Of a DNA stretch of 48,681 nucleotides, positions 31,547 to 40,714 are shown one piece after another; within the stretch, counting starts at the first letter, position 1, and each line of letters starts with the position of its first letter. Below the pieces are notes generated by a model, which saw only the letters and a list, made by a program, of their open reading frames with translations, was not told the origin of the DNA and did not search any database. Made by a program: the position numbers and the translations under genes. Source of the DNA: JBJXDT01 sp046153505 (GTDB lineage: Bacteria; Pseudomonadota; Gammaproteobacteria; Burkholderiales; Methylophilaceae); assembly GCA_046153505.1 (NCBI GenBank), contig JBJXDT010000090.1, positions 1 through 48,681 of the forward strand, written 5' to 3'.

Positions 31547-32236
31547 ATGATGCATACTGTCTTGATTACTGGCGCAAAACGCGGCTTAGGGCTTGAATTT
31601 AGCAAACAATATGCTGACAGCGGCTGGAATGTGATTGCTTGTTGCCGCGAACCCTCAAGCGCACCAGCCTTGCAGGCGCTTGCGCAAGCCAAGTCGAATG
31701 TAAGTATACTTGCTCTGGATATGGCGAATTTTGATCAAATCACGCAAGTGGCGAATTCACTAATTAATACACCCATTGACTTGCTGATTAATAACGCAGG
31801 TGTTTATCCAGATAGCGCCTATGGCGAGGTGGATATGGACGACTGGGCGACTGCGTTTAAAATTAACAGCATGGCACCGCTAAAAATGGCAGAAGCTTTT
31901 AAAGCGCATTTAGCCAAAGGTCAGCTCAAAAAATTGGCCACACTTTCCAGCAAAATGGGGAGTATTGACGACAACACCAGCGGCGGAAGTTACATTTATC
32001 GCAGCACAAAAACAGCGGTCAACATGGTGATGAAAAGCCTAAGTGTTGACCTTGCTCCTGCTGGCATCAGCGTCGTCACGCTGCATCCTGGCTGGGTACT
32101 CACTGACATGGGCGGCTCAAATGCACTCATCAATGTCAACACCAGCGTCACAGGCATGCGTAAAGTAATCGACAATTTAAGATTAGCAAATACTGGAAAA
32201 TTTATCGCCTACGATGGCAAAGAAATCCCTTGGTAA
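31547..32236 (+). CDS. Short-chain dehydrogenase/reductase
   Basis: This 229-residue protein is a classical SDR with an NAD(P) motif TGAKRGLGLEF near residues 8-18, NNAG near 88, the catalytic Ser region (TLSSKMGS) and YRSTK as the active-site YxxxK. It resembles the C-factor-like group of SDRs; the substrate cannot be told. AAAGGA at 31535-31540 gives a six-base spacing to the ATG at 31547; the ATG at 31541 directly touches it and is less likely. It stands alone between a terminator and a convergent gene. Confidence 0.9.
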   Translation: MMHTVLITGAKRGLGLEFSKQYADSGWNVIACCREPSSAPALQALAQAKSNVSILALDMANFDQITQVANSLINTPIDLLINNAGVYPDSAYGEVDMDDWATAFKINSMAPLKMAEAFKAHLAKGQLKKLATLSSKMGSIDDNTSGGSYIYRSTKTAVNMVMKSLSVDLAPAGISVVTLHPGWVLTDMGGSNALINVNTSVTGMRKVIDNLRLANTGKFIAYDGKEIPW

Positions 32237-32275
32237 TATGCCCTGCGAGGCCCATTGATATGGCTTAGACGTATG

Positions 32276-33412
32276 CTAAATGTGTTTAAAAGGTACACGT
32301 TCCTCTAATTCACAGGTGTAGGCTGCAACGCCAGCCTGTTCACGCCTTAGAAAATCTTGAATGGCGACTTCAAAATCTGGGTTGGCAATTTTGTGATATG
32401 AGCACGTCGGGCGCGGCTCAAAACCGCGCGCTAATTTATGCTCGCCTTGAGCGCCACCTTCAAAAAATGCTATTTTTTCCGCAATACAAAACTGTTGCGC
32501 TTGGTAATAGCACAACTCAAAATGCAGCCCAGAAACAAACTGTGTTGCACCCCAATAACGCCCGTAAAGTGTTGTATTGTTATAAATATTAAGCGTACAT
32601 GCAATAGGTTTTTCAGCGATTTCTGCGGTAAATAACACAATATTTTGCGGCATTGTTTTGGCAATTTCGCTAAAAAATGTTGGTGTTAAATATGGCGTAG
32701 AGTGGTGTTCAGCATAAGTGTTGCAGTAACAACGATAGAAGAAATCCCAGTTGTCTTTCGTAGCTTCAATGCCTTTAATGGTGTGACAAACAACGCCTGC
32801 GGTTTCAACTTTTTTACGTTCCTGATGTATTTTTTTTCGTTTATCGTGACTTAAAGTAAGTAAAAATGATTCAAAATCAGTGTAATTTTTATTCTGCCAA
32901 CGGAACTGCACGCCTGTTCGTTTTAGCCAGCCTGCATTGGCAAGACTTTTAGCATCTGCCTCGTCAGGAAACAATACATGCGCGCTGGAAAGGTGATGCT
33001 GCTGCATGGTCGTTTCGAGCGCCTCAATCATCAACAATCTTGTTTTATCATCGCGCGCTAACAGTCGGCTGCTGGTTATGGGAGAAAATGGAATGGCAGA
33101 TAATAGCTTTGGATAATACGCCATACCGCTTCGCTCGTAAGCATCTGCCCATGCCCAGTCAAACACATATTCGCCGTAAGAATGACTTTTGAGAAACAGA
33201 GGCATCGCGCCAAGCATTTGCCCATTTTGAATGACAACAACTGGATGCGGCATCCAGCCTGTGCCTTGGCCGATTGAGCCAGAATTTTCAAGTGCAATTA
33301 GAAACGAATGGCTAAGTAAAGGCGTGCCATCTGTCAGTGCATCCCAAGCAGCAGGTGCAATATCGTTAAATGAAGTGAATAATTGTACGGAAATCTCTGT
33401 CGCTTGACTCAT
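32276..33412 (-). CDS. FemAB/GNAT-like protein (DUF482, COG3146)
   Basis: This 378-residue protein belongs to the DUF482 family, annotated in databases as a peptidoglycan-biosynthesis/FemAB-like acyltransferase. It shows the double GNAT-like layout and the family segments LLSHSFLIALE, GAMPLFLKSHSYGEYVFDWAWADAY and FEGGAQGEHKLARGFEPRPTCS (each read in parts). No membrane segment is visible, so it is cytosolic. The acceptor and donor are unknown. It begins 67 bases from the EF-hand gene, on the same strand, but transcription could be separate. Confidence 0.88.
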   Translation of the reverse strand: MSQATEISVQLFTSFNDIAPAAWDALTDGTPLLSHSFLIALENSGSIGQGTGWMPHPVVVIQNGQMLGAMPLFLKSHSYGEYVFDWAWADAYERSGMAYYPKLLSAIPFSPITSSRLLARDDKTRLLMIEALETTMQQHHLSSAHVLFPDEADAKSLANAGWLKRTGVQFRWQNKNYTDFESFLLTLSHDKRKKIHQERKKVETAGVVCHTIKGIEATKDNWDFFYRCYCNTYAEHHSTPYLTPTFFSEIAKTMPQNIVLFTAEIAEKPIACTLNIYNNTTLYGRYWGATQFVSGLHFELCYYQAQQFCIAEKIAFFEGGAQGEHKLARGFEPRPTCSYHKIANPDFEVAIQDFLRREQAGVAAYTCELEERVPFKHI

Positions 33413-33479
33413 TTAAACACTGTGAGCGCGGATTCAATAAAAATCAAGCGTTATGCCAAAAGGGGAAAACAGGGCTAGA

Positions 33480-34088
33480 TTAACTAGGGCGTTTTCGAGT
33501 ATTAAGCGCTTGCTTGTTGTCTTTAATTTTAGCTTTATTCTTAATATCAGCTTCGACTTCCTGAAGGTGCTGCGCTTCCATCTTAGCCTCTTCAGCTTTT
33601 TTGCGCTCTTCCATTTTTGCTTGTGCTAACTCTAGTTCTTCTAAGGTAATGACACCGTCTTCGTCTACATCCACATAGCTAAAATGGCGAGCGATTTGCG
33701 GCAAACATGCAGTAGCTTCTACACGGTCTATAGACTCATCATTGTCTTTATCGCACTCGTTAAAACGCGCTTCTACGTTTTCACGCATCGCTTTTCGCCT
33801 TAGTTCAATTTGGCTATGTTCTGGATCTGTATTTTTAGCATAATCTGAAAGCGCCTTGCGCAATCTTGCGCGATCTTCAGGGCTGAAATTTTGTTGTATC
33901 GTTTGCTCTAAACCTGTTTCGTCATTTTCTTCCGCAAGTGGCTTTAATTCCAAGGCTTTATTTTCTGCCACAACCGTATTTTTTCCACCTGAGTAAACAG
34001 GCAATGACAAAGTTACACCCACAAACAAAATGAGCGCTATTTGCATGGAAAAGGAAGTTTTCACCGATTGCGACATCTGATTCGTCAT
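33480..34088 (-). CDS. Secreted EF-hand protein
   Basis: This protein of about 202 residues has a signal peptide or anchor helix (about residues 15-35) and two EF-hand calcium loops: DKDNDESIDRVE (positions 1, 3, 5, 7, 9 and 12 acidic or compatible) and DVDEDGVITLEE. An acidic/Lys-rich helical tail (KMEERKKAEEAKMEAQ type) follows. The pair of loops near residues 114-155 is canonical enough to predict Ca2+ binding outside the cytoplasm. It is transcribed divergently from an OmpR-type regulator gene. Its function is unknown. The start is uncertain: GTG 34091 and ATG 34088 are adjacent, next to AAAGG. Confidence 0.8.
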   Translation of the reverse strand: MTNQMSQSVKTSFSMQIALILFVGVTLSLPVYSGGKNTVVAENKALELKPLAEENDETGLEQTIQQNFSPEDRARLRKALSDYAKNTDPEHSQIELRRKAMRENVEARFNECDKDNDESIDRVEATACLPQIARHFSYVDVDEDGVITLEELELAQAKMEERKKAEEAKMEAQHLQEVEADIKNKAKIKDNKQALNTRKRPS

Positions 34089-34193
34089 CACCTTTAAGGA
34101 AATCGTACTAGATATATTTGTAAATCTAGACCCACATTTAAGCCCTGTATCATGGATTAATTTTGTTAACGCATTGTTTCATAAAGGCCAAAT

Positions 34194-34211
34194 TTTGTAA
34201 CCATTTGTAAC
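34194..34211 (+). promoter_or_regulatory. Direct repeat TTTGTAAC x2, candidate OmpR-type box
   Basis: TTTGTAAC occurs at 34194-34201 and 34204-34211, exactly one helical turn apart, about 145 bases upstream of the OmpR-like gene. OmpR-family proteins bind such tandem direct repeats, and OmpR sites contain related GTTACA/TGTAAC cores. TTTTGTTAAC at 34161-34170 may be a third, weaker unit. The rest of the 34089-34355 gap is AT-rich. Confidence 0.4.
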
Positions 34212-34297
34212 AATAAGCCAATCACATTAAGAGTCATTTAAACTAGAATAGTTTTACAATTCTAGATTTATTCACGCATAGAAACTATACTTAACGA

Positions 34298-34325
34298 TTG
34301 ATTCAAAAATTCAATAAAATATAAC
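34298..34325 (+). promoter_or_regulatory. Candidate promoter of the OmpR/EnvZ-like operon
   Basis: TTGATT (34298-34303), 16 bases, then TATAAC (34320-34325) lie 30 bases upstream of the regulator's ATG. Matches to consensus are 4/6 and 5/6. Confidence 0.45.
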
Positions 34326-34355
34326 AAGAAATTGACCAATTAAGGCTAAAACAGC

Positions 34356-35078
34356 ATGTCTGAAAATAGTAAAAAAATTCTGATGGTAGATGATGACTTA
34401 CGCATGCGCGAGTTGTTGCAGCGTTACTTGGCCGAGCAAGGTTTTGAGATTAAAACCGTCTCAGATGCTAAAGAAATGGACACCACCATGGCAATCGAAA
34501 GTTTCGACTTGCTGGTGTTAGATTTGATGCTACCTGGTGAGGATGGCTTGGCTATTTGCCGACGTTTACGCGCAAACAAGGTAGTTACGCCAATTATCAT
34601 GCTCACTGCTCGCGGTGACGAGGTGGACAGAATCATCGGCTTGGAGATGGGTGCTGATGATTATCTACCAAAACCATTTAACCCGCGCGAGTTATTAGCC
34701 CGAATTAATGCGGTGATGCGCAGGCACGAGCATAGCCCAGATGCAGAAAAAAACGGCAAACAAGATGTATTTAATTTTGGTGAATTCGTGTTCGATTCCG
34801 CCAATCGCAGCCTAAGTCGTAACGGCAATTCGATTACCATCACAAGTGGCGAGTTTGCTTTGTTGAAAGTGTTTACTCAGCATCCGCGCCAACCACTATC
34901 ACGCGATCGCCTAATGCAACTTGCGCGCGGACGCGAACTAGATGTATTTGACCGAAGCATTGACGTGCAAGTATCACGCCTGCGCCGCTTGATTGAACCA
35001 GACGCATCCCATCCACGATATTTGCAAACCATGTGGGGATTTGGCTACGTTTTTATTCCTGATGGCGAACCCAGCTAA
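34356..35078 (+). CDS. ompR: OmpR-type response regulator
   Basis: This 240-residue regulator has a receiver domain with acidic pocket DDD (residues 8-10), Asp56 in LVLDLMLPGEDG as phosphoacceptor, and the Lys in LPKPFNP. The DNA-binding domain has the ARGRELDVFDRSIDVQVSRLRRLIE region and the FGYVFIPDG ending seen in true OmpR. The sensor kinase follows 12 bases later. OmpR in relatives controls porins and envelope or osmotic responses; targets here are unknown. A tandem repeat upstream suggests autoregulation. Confidence 0.9.
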   Translation: MSENSKKILMVDDDLRMRELLQRYLAEQGFEIKTVSDAKEMDTTMAIESFDLLVLDLMLPGEDGLAICRRLRANKVVTPIIMLTARGDEVDRIIGLEMGADDYLPKPFNPRELLARINAVMRRHEHSPDAEKNGKQDVFNFGEFVFDSANRSLSRNGNSITITSGEFALLKVFTQHPRQPLSRDRLMQLARGRELDVFDRSIDVQVSRLRRLIEPDASHPRYLQTMWGFGYVFIPDGEPS

Positions 35079-35090
35079 CTTCCCAGCCAA

Positions 35091-36401
35091 TTGAAACTGC
35101 TTCCCCGCAAACTGATTTCGCGCTTATTGTTGCTGATCGCGCTGTTGCTAGCAATCAGTATTTATGCTTCGCTTAAAATTTTCGATTATTTTGACCGCGA
35201 ACCACGCGCCACCACGGCTGCTTTACAAGCCGTAACTATCGTTAATTACACCCGCGCTTCGCTTATCGCTGCACACGAAGATCGCCGCCTAGCATTGCTC
35301 TCAGAGCTTTCTGGGCGAGAAGGCGTGCGTGTCTACGCCGCGGACTTTATGGAAGATATCGAACCACTTCCAAACGACCCGTTTATTCAAATGGTTGCGC
35401 AGAAAATTCGCGAACGCTTGGGTGTGGAAACGATTATCACCGTCAACCATTATGGCATCGCTGGACTCTGGATTAGTTTCAATGTAGAGCTTGATGACTT
35501 TTGGGTGGTAATACCCAGAATCCAAGTCGACAGACCTTTTCCCTGGCATTGGCTATGGTGGGGCGCACTGATTGGCTTACTGTCTTTACTAGGGGCTTAT
35601 ATTATTGCAGCTAGGATTAGCCACCCCCTTAATTTATTAGTGTATGCGGCAGAAAAATTACGCAATGGCGAACCCGCACCAAGGTTACCGGAGGATAGCG
35701 TAGATGAGCTAAGCCAAGTAAGCCGTACTTTCAACGAAATGGCAGACTCGCTAGTACGGCTGGATAATGAACGCACACTATTGCTAGCAGGCGTTTCCCA
35801 CGATATTCGCACTCCATTAGCGCGCTTACGCCTTGCTGTAGAACTATTACCAGAAAAAGAATGTGCGCAAATGAAAGAAGGCATGATTGAAGACATAGCC
35901 GACATGGACAATATTATTCACCAGTTTTTGGATTTTGTGCGTGGTGTGGAAGGCGAATCCACCAAAATGATGGACATTAACGACTTATTGCGTGCGCTGG
36001 CAGATAGACAAGCGCGCGCAGGGCGCGACCTAAAGATTAAGTTGAGTTCTACCTACTTTATACCGATTCGTCCGCTCGCCATGCAGCGTCTTCTCGACAA
36101 CCTTGTCAACAACGCGTATGTGTATTCCAAAGGCAAAGTAGAAGTAGAAAGCAAAATTACCGCAGAAAAAATTGTCATTAGTGTGCTTGATAGAGGGCCA
36201 GGTATACCGCCAGAGCACGCTGAACGCTTGCTACGACCTTTTGAGCGCCTAGACAGTGCGCGTAATAAGAATGCTGGGGGCAGTGGTTTAGGTTTAGCCA
36301 TTTGCAACCGTATTGCCAAATTGCACCGTGGCACGCTAGAGCTTATTAACCGCGATGGTGGCGGACTAGAAGCAAGACTATCCTTACCAATTCATAATTA
36401 A
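35091..36401 (+). CDS. envZ: EnvZ-type sensor histidine kinase
   Basis: This 436-residue kinase has two transmembrane helices (about residues 10-30 and 152-175), a periplasmic domain, a HAMP domain, and HisKA with His237 in GVSHDIRTPLARLRL, identical in style to EnvZ. The ATPase domain has the N box (NLVNNAYVYS), DRGPGIP and GGSGLGLAI. It pairs with the ompR-like regulator just upstream. The start is TTG at 35091, with no clear ribosome site, so translational coupling is likely; no better start precedes the first transmembrane helix. It ends one base from convergent cysG. Confidence 0.9.
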   Translation: MKLLPRKLISRLLLLIALLLAISIYASLKIFDYFDREPRATTAALQAVTIVNYTRASLIAAHEDRRLALLSELSGREGVRVYAADFMEDIEPLPNDPFIQMVAQKIRERLGVETIITVNHYGIAGLWISFNVELDDFWVVIPRIQVDRPFPWHWLWWGALIGLLSLLGAYIIAARISHPLNLLVYAAEKLRNGEPAPRLPEDSVDELSQVSRTFNEMADSLVRLDNERTLLLAGVSHDIRTPLARLRLAVELLPEKECAQMKEGMIEDIADMDNIIHQFLDFVRGVEGESTKMMDINDLLRALADRQARAGRDLKIKLSSTYFIPIRPLAMQRLLDNLVNNAYVYSKGKVEVESKITAEKIVISVLDRGPGIPPEHAERLLRPFERLDSARNKNAGGSGLGLAICNRIAKLHRGTLELINRDGGGLEARLSLPIHN

Positions 36402-36402
36402 A

Positions 36403-37818
36403 TTATTCTAAATTAAACCAATTTAGCTTCTCTCGCAAGCTCACAACCTCGCCTATAATCGTTAAACAAGGCGGTTTCATTTCAGCAGCCTGCACTTTTT
36501 CTGCCAAATCTGCCAAAGTAGCTGTCACCACTTTTTGCCTTTGCGTAGTGCCTTGCTGCACCACTGCCACTGGCATCTTGGCTGAAACGCCATATGTAAT
36601 TAGCTTCTCACAGATTTGTGCTAAACCAACCAAACCCATATAAATGACAACAGTTTGCTTGGGGCGCGACATCGCCACCCAATCCAAATCAAGTGCACCA
36701 TCCTTGAGATGGCCTGTAATAAACAAACAAGCTTGTGCATAATCACGGTGCGTCAGTGGAATACCTGCATAACTGGACACGCCGTTGGCAGCAGTAATCC
36801 CTGGTACAACTTGAAAAGGGACACCATGCTCCATTAACGTTTCAATCTCTTCTCCACCACGTCCAAAAATAAAGGGGTCGCCACCTTTTAGGCGCAACAC
36901 TCTTTTACCTTCGAGCGCCAATCGTGCCAAAAGCTCGTTAATTTCTTCTTGTGGCATGGTATGTTGGTCACGCGCTTTACCTACATAAATCAGTTCAGCA
37001 TCGCGTCTTACCAACTCCATCACCTCAGGGCTAACCAACTTGTCATATACACATACATCACATTGCTGCATCAGTCGCAATGCTCTAAATGTAAGTAAAT
37101 CAGGGTCACCGGGTCCACCACCCACCAAATAAACCTCACCATTTCTTGTCGTCGAATCCGCATTTTGCAAAACCTCACTTAATAACTCACGCGCGGCTCG
37201 CTCTTGTCCAGAAAGCACACGTTCCACCATTGGTCCTTGTAGCACACTTTCCCAAAAGTGGCGTCTGCCTTGGGTTGTGGGGAACTTGGCTTTTACTACA
37301 TCGCGAAACTCACCTGCAATTGCAGCAATTCGGCCATATCCAGCGGGCAACATCGTTTCTATTTTAGTGCGAATATAGCGCGCTAACACAGGCGCATTAC
37401 CTTCGCTAGAAACCGCAATGACAATTGGGCTTCTTTCAATAATTGAACCCATGGTAAACGTGCATAAATCAGGTGCATCCACGACATTGACTGGGATATT
37501 GAGTGCTTTAGCCGCAGTAGAAACAGCTTTATTCACCGCTTCGTCGTCCGTCGCCGCAATGATTAAACATGCGCCTTCCAACTGTGTTTTCTCAAAACTG
37601 GCACTGACATAGTTAATTTTTTTCTCATCAACTAATGCTTTAATTTCATGACATATTTCAGGCGAAACCAACATAATCAATGCGTCCGCCTTAAGGAGCA
37701 TCGTCACTTTGCGCGCAGCCACATCACCACCACCAATCACCACGCAGTGACGATTTTTGATATTAAAGAAAATCGGTAAAGCTTGCATATTAGGAGCTGA
37801 CAATGAAAAAACGCCCAT
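36403..37818 (-). CDS. cysG: Siroheme synthase CysG (trifunctional)
   Basis: CysG makes siroheme from uroporphyrinogen III. The N-terminal CysG-B half (about residues 11-225) is the NAD-dependent precorrin-2 dehydrogenase and ferrochelatase, with VVIGGGDVAARKV and the SSEGNAPVLARYIR segment. The C-terminal half is the SAM uroporphyrinogen methyltransferase, with VYLVGGGPGDPDLLT and GGDPFIFGRGGEE. Length 471 against 457 in E. coli. GGAG four bases before the ATG at 37818 supports this longer start; the family-matching Met is residue 11. Siroheme serves sulfite or nitrite reductases, not in this window. Confidence 0.95.
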   Translation of the reverse strand: MGVFSLSAPNMQALPIFFNIKNRHCVVIGGGDVAARKVTMLLKADALIMLVSPEICHEIKALVDEKKINYVSASFEKTQLEGACLIIAATDDEAVNKAVSTAAKALNIPVNVVDAPDLCTFTMGSIIERSPIVIAVSSEGNAPVLARYIRTKIETMLPAGYGRIAAIAGEFRDVVKAKFPTTQGRRHFWESVLQGPMVERVLSGQERAARELLSEVLQNADSTTRNGEVYLVGGGPGDPDLLTFRALRLMQQCDVCVYDKLVSPEVMELVRRDAELIYVGKARDQHTMPQEEINELLARLALEGKRVLRLKGGDPFIFGRGGEEIETLMEHGVPFQVVPGITAANGVSSYAGIPLTHRDYAQACLFITGHLKDGALDLDWVAMSRPKQTVVIYMGLVGLAQICEKLITYGVSAKMPVAVVQQGTTQRQKVVTATLADLAEKVQAAEMKPPCLTIIGEVVSLREKLNWFNLE

Positions 37819-37903
37819 TTTACTCCGCCAAATTTAAGTTGCCCAATTTAACTTGCCAAATACAAATTAAGTTAAGATTTAGTTTTAACTGCTAAAACTA
37901 AAA

Positions 37904-38398
37904 GTGCGCATAAAATCCAATATAAGCAATCAGTTGTTGCAAAAAATTATCTTGGTATATCAAGGTGAGGTGCATGGTGAAGCCCTGTTCGCACGCTTAG
38001 CAAGCCAAAGCATTTCAATTAGGGATCGCGAGAAATGGCAATTGCTTACCCAAGTTGAACAGACGATGCAGTTTGAATTGCGTGATTGGTTGATATCAAT
38101 TGGCAAGCCCGTTACCCCTGATTTAGAAATTCAACGAGAAGCTGAACAAGAAGCAAATGAGATTTGCCAAAAAACTTGGGCAGAAGCCATGCAATGGCTT
38201 CAAGACTTAAGTCAACCCTATGTTAAGGAATACGAAGAGTTGTCTCAGCATAAAAGCTTCGTTACTGAGGTCCGATTGCATCTCATTTTACAACGGCTCG
38301 CAATTCACGAAAAGGCACTATTTTTATTTGCCTCCGGTGAATTATCGGGCGATTCAAATGAAGCTGAAAAAATTATGAAATCGCTGCTAAGCGGTTAA
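37904..38398 (+). CDS. Helical protein of unknown function
   Basis: I do not recognise this 164-residue protein. It starts at GTG without a clear ribosome site. It has no signal peptide and is almost entirely helical, with Glu/His pairs (QGEVHGEALF near residue 22 and LAIHEKALFLFASGEL near 133). That pattern, a helix with E-x-x-HxE and a second with HEKA, recalls ferritin-like four-helix proteins, but the full metal-ligand set is not obvious. It lies between cysG (divergent) and miaB (31-40 bases downstream, same strand). Confidence 0.72.
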   Translation: MRIKSNISNQLLQKIILVYQGEVHGEALFARLASQSISIRDREKWQLLTQVEQTMQFELRDWLISIGKPVTPDLEIQREAEQEANEICQKTWAEAMQWLQDLSQPYVKEYEELSQHKSFVTEVRLHLILQRLAIHEKALFLFASGELSGDSNEAEKIMKSLLSG

Positions 38399-38437
38399 TC
38401 CGCTACAATATCGGCTTGTGCATGCTTAGTGAACCAA

Positions 38438-39766
38438 ATGAATTCCCCCAGAAAAGTCTTTATCAAAACCTTCGGCTGTCAGATGAACGAATACGATTCT
38501 TCGCGCATGGCTGATTTATTGAGCTCCAGCGAAGGCATGGTGGAAACACAAACGGTAGAAGATGCGGATGTAATTCTGCTTAACACGTGTTCGGTGCGCG
38601 AGAAAGCAGAAGAAAAAGTGTTTAGCCACCTTGGTCGCTTTATTCCGCTCAAAGAAAAAAATCCTAATTTAATCATTGGGGTAGGTGGTTGCGTCGCAAG
38701 CCAAGAAGGCGAAAACATTATCAAGCGCGCGCCTTATGTGGATGTCGTATTTGGTCCTCAAACATTGCACCGCTTGCCCGCCATGATTGCCGATAGCCAA
38801 TCCACAGGCCGTTCACAAGTGGATATTAGCTTTCCAGAGATTGAAAAATTCGACCATTTGCCTGCGCCCAAAATTGAAGGTGCAACTGCATTTTTAAGCA
38901 TTATGGAGGGTTGCAGCAAGTACTGTAGCTTTTGCGTGGTGCCTTACACGCGTGGCGAAGAGGTATCGCGACCCTTTGAAGATATTTTAACTGAGGCAAT
39001 TCAACTTACCGACCAAGGTGTAAAAGAACTTACTTTGCTTGGACAAAATGTGAATGCGTACCTTAGCCAGCATCATGGTGCCGAAGCAGATTTGGCGTAT
39101 CTGATTGAAACAATTGCAGAAATTCCAAAAATTGAGCGTATTCGCTTTACTACTAGCCACCCAAATGAGATGAACGATGCTCTCATTTCCTGCTTTGCTA
39201 AAGTGCCTAAATTAGCGGCGCAATTCCACTTGCCCGTGCAAGCAGGTAGCGATCGCATATTAATGGCAATGAAGCGCAATTACACTGCTTTGCAATACAA
39301 AAGTATCATCCGCAAATTAAAGGCCGCCAATCCTAACCTCACATTCACTTCTGACTTCATTGTAGGCTTTCCTGGTGAAACCGAGGCAGATTTTGAAGCC
39401 ACTGTGAAATTAATGCAGGATGTTGGTTTCGACGCTAGCTTTAGCTTTTTATATAGTCCTCGCCCTGGCACGCCAGCTGCATTTATGAAAGACGACACGC
39501 CAGAAACTACCAAACTTGCAAGACTCGATAAGCTACAGAAAATAAATGGAGCGCAAAGCAAGGCAATTTCTGAGGCAATGCTGGGCACCACACAACGCGT
39601 GTTGATTGAAGGCGCATCCTGGAAAGATGCAAGTTTACTCGCAGGCAAAACAGACAATAACCGCGTAGTGGATATAGAGGGTGATGCAAGTTTGATTCAC
39701 CAGTTTGTGAATGTAAAAATTACCGATGTTTCAAACCCAAGACGATTAATAGGTCAAATTATTTAG
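38438..39766 (+). CDS. miaB: tRNA-2-methylthio-N6-dimethylallyladenosine synthase MiaB
   Basis: MiaB is a radical-SAM methylthiotransferase that adds a methylthio group to i6A37 of tRNAs. The N-terminal UPF0004 domain has its three cysteines (GCQMNEYDS, NTCSVREKAEEK, GGCVA) for the second 4Fe-4S cluster. The radical-SAM motif is CSKYCSFC near residue 150, and a TRAM domain ends the protein (about residues 375-442). Start is uncertain: GTG 38429 or ATG 38438, neither with a ribosome site; ATG is preferred. A TACAAT box at 38404-38409 may be its -10. phoH follows with no gap. Confidence 0.96.
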   Translation: MNSPRKVFIKTFGCQMNEYDSSRMADLLSSSEGMVETQTVEDADVILLNTCSVREKAEEKVFSHLGRFIPLKEKNPNLIIGVGGCVASQEGENIIKRAPYVDVVFGPQTLHRLPAMIADSQSTGRSQVDISFPEIEKFDHLPAPKIEGATAFLSIMEGCSKYCSFCVVPYTRGEEVSRPFEDILTEAIQLTDQGVKELTLLGQNVNAYLSQHHGAEADLAYLIETIAEIPKIERIRFTTSHPNEMNDALISCFAKVPKLAAQFHLPVQAGSDRILMAMKRNYTALQYKSIIRKLKAANPNLTFTSDFIVGFPGETEADFEATVKLMQDVGFDASFSFLYSPRPGTPAAFMKDDTPETTKLARLDKLQKINGAQSKAISEAMLGTTQRVLIEGASWKDASLLAGKTDNNRVVDIEGDASLIHQFVNVKITDVSNPRRLIGQII

Positions 39767-40714
39767 ATGGAAATAACACTACAGCCCGAAGACAACATTC
39801 GCCTCGCCAACCTGTGTGGCGCATTGGATGAAAATATCAAACAAATTGAAACCGCACTTGAGGTCAATATTAACCGCCGTGGTAGCAATTTTAATATCTC
39901 TGGCAGCCAAACCAATGTGCGACTTGCCGCGCAAATGCTGGAAAGCTTTTACGCTCGTGCAAAAAAACCGATAGAGTTGGAAGACATTCAATTAGGTTTG
40001 GTTGAACTAAATAAACTAGAGCCAGAAGAAATAGCAACTGGCACGATGCCTGTACTAATGACTAAACGTGGCGACTTGCATGGGCGCACACCTCGCCAAG
40101 TGAGCTACTTGCAGCAGATTCAAGACCATGACATTACTTTTGGCATTGGTCCAGCAGGCACAGGCAAAACCTATTTAGCGGTTGCTAGCGCAGTAGACGC
40201 AATGACGCGCGACCGCGTTAAGCGCATTGTACTGGTACGCCCTGCCGTGGAAGCTGGCGAAAGATTGGGCTTTCTTCCAGGTGATTTAAATCAAAAAGTT
40301 GACCCTTATTTGCGCCCTTTATACGACGCGCTTTACGATTTGGCGGGCTACGATGCAGTGAACAAAATGTTTGAGCGTGGCGCGATTGAGGTTGCACCGC
40401 TCGCCTATATGCGTGGACGCACACTAAACCAAAGCTTTATTATTCTGGATGAAGCGCAAAACACTACCCCTGAACAAATGAAGATGTTTTTAACCCGTAT
40501 CGGCTTTGGCACGAAAGCCGTGATTACGGGCGATGTAACGCAAATTGACCTACAACGCCATCAAAAAAGTGGCTTGGTAGAAGCACAAAAAATCCTAAAA
40601 GACATCAAAGGGATTGCCATGACCCATTTTTTAAGCCAAGACGTGGTGCGACATCCGTTGGTGCAAAAAATTGTAAACGCCTATGAGGATTACGAAGCTA
40701 AAAATAAAGAGTGA
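39767..40714 (+). CDS. PhoH-like ATPase (YbeZ)
   Basis: This 315-residue protein is a PhoH-family P-loop ATPase, the YbeZ type, which works with the RNase YbeY in RNA and ribosome metabolism. It has an N-terminal region (about 1-105), the Walker A GPAGTGKTYLAVA near residue 126, Walker B FIILDEAQN and the GDVTQIDL motif. The start directly follows the miaB stop. In most proteobacteria ybeY comes next; here 196 bases plus three minus-strand genes intervene, yet ybeY is still nearby on the same strand. Confidence 0.95.
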   Translation: MEITLQPEDNIRLANLCGALDENIKQIETALEVNINRRGSNFNISGSQTNVRLAAQMLESFYARAKKPIELEDIQLGLVELNKLEPEEIATGTMPVLMTKRGDLHGRTPRQVSYLQQIQDHDITFGIGPAGTGKTYLAVASAVDAMTRDRVKRIVLVRPAVEAGERLGFLPGDLNQKVDPYLRPLYDALYDLAGYDAVNKMFERGAIEVAPLAYMRGRTLNQSFIILDEAQNTTPEQMKMFLTRIGFGTKAVITGDVTQIDLQRHQKSGLVEAQKILKDIKGIAMTHFLSQDVVRHPLVQKIVNAYEDYEAKNKE

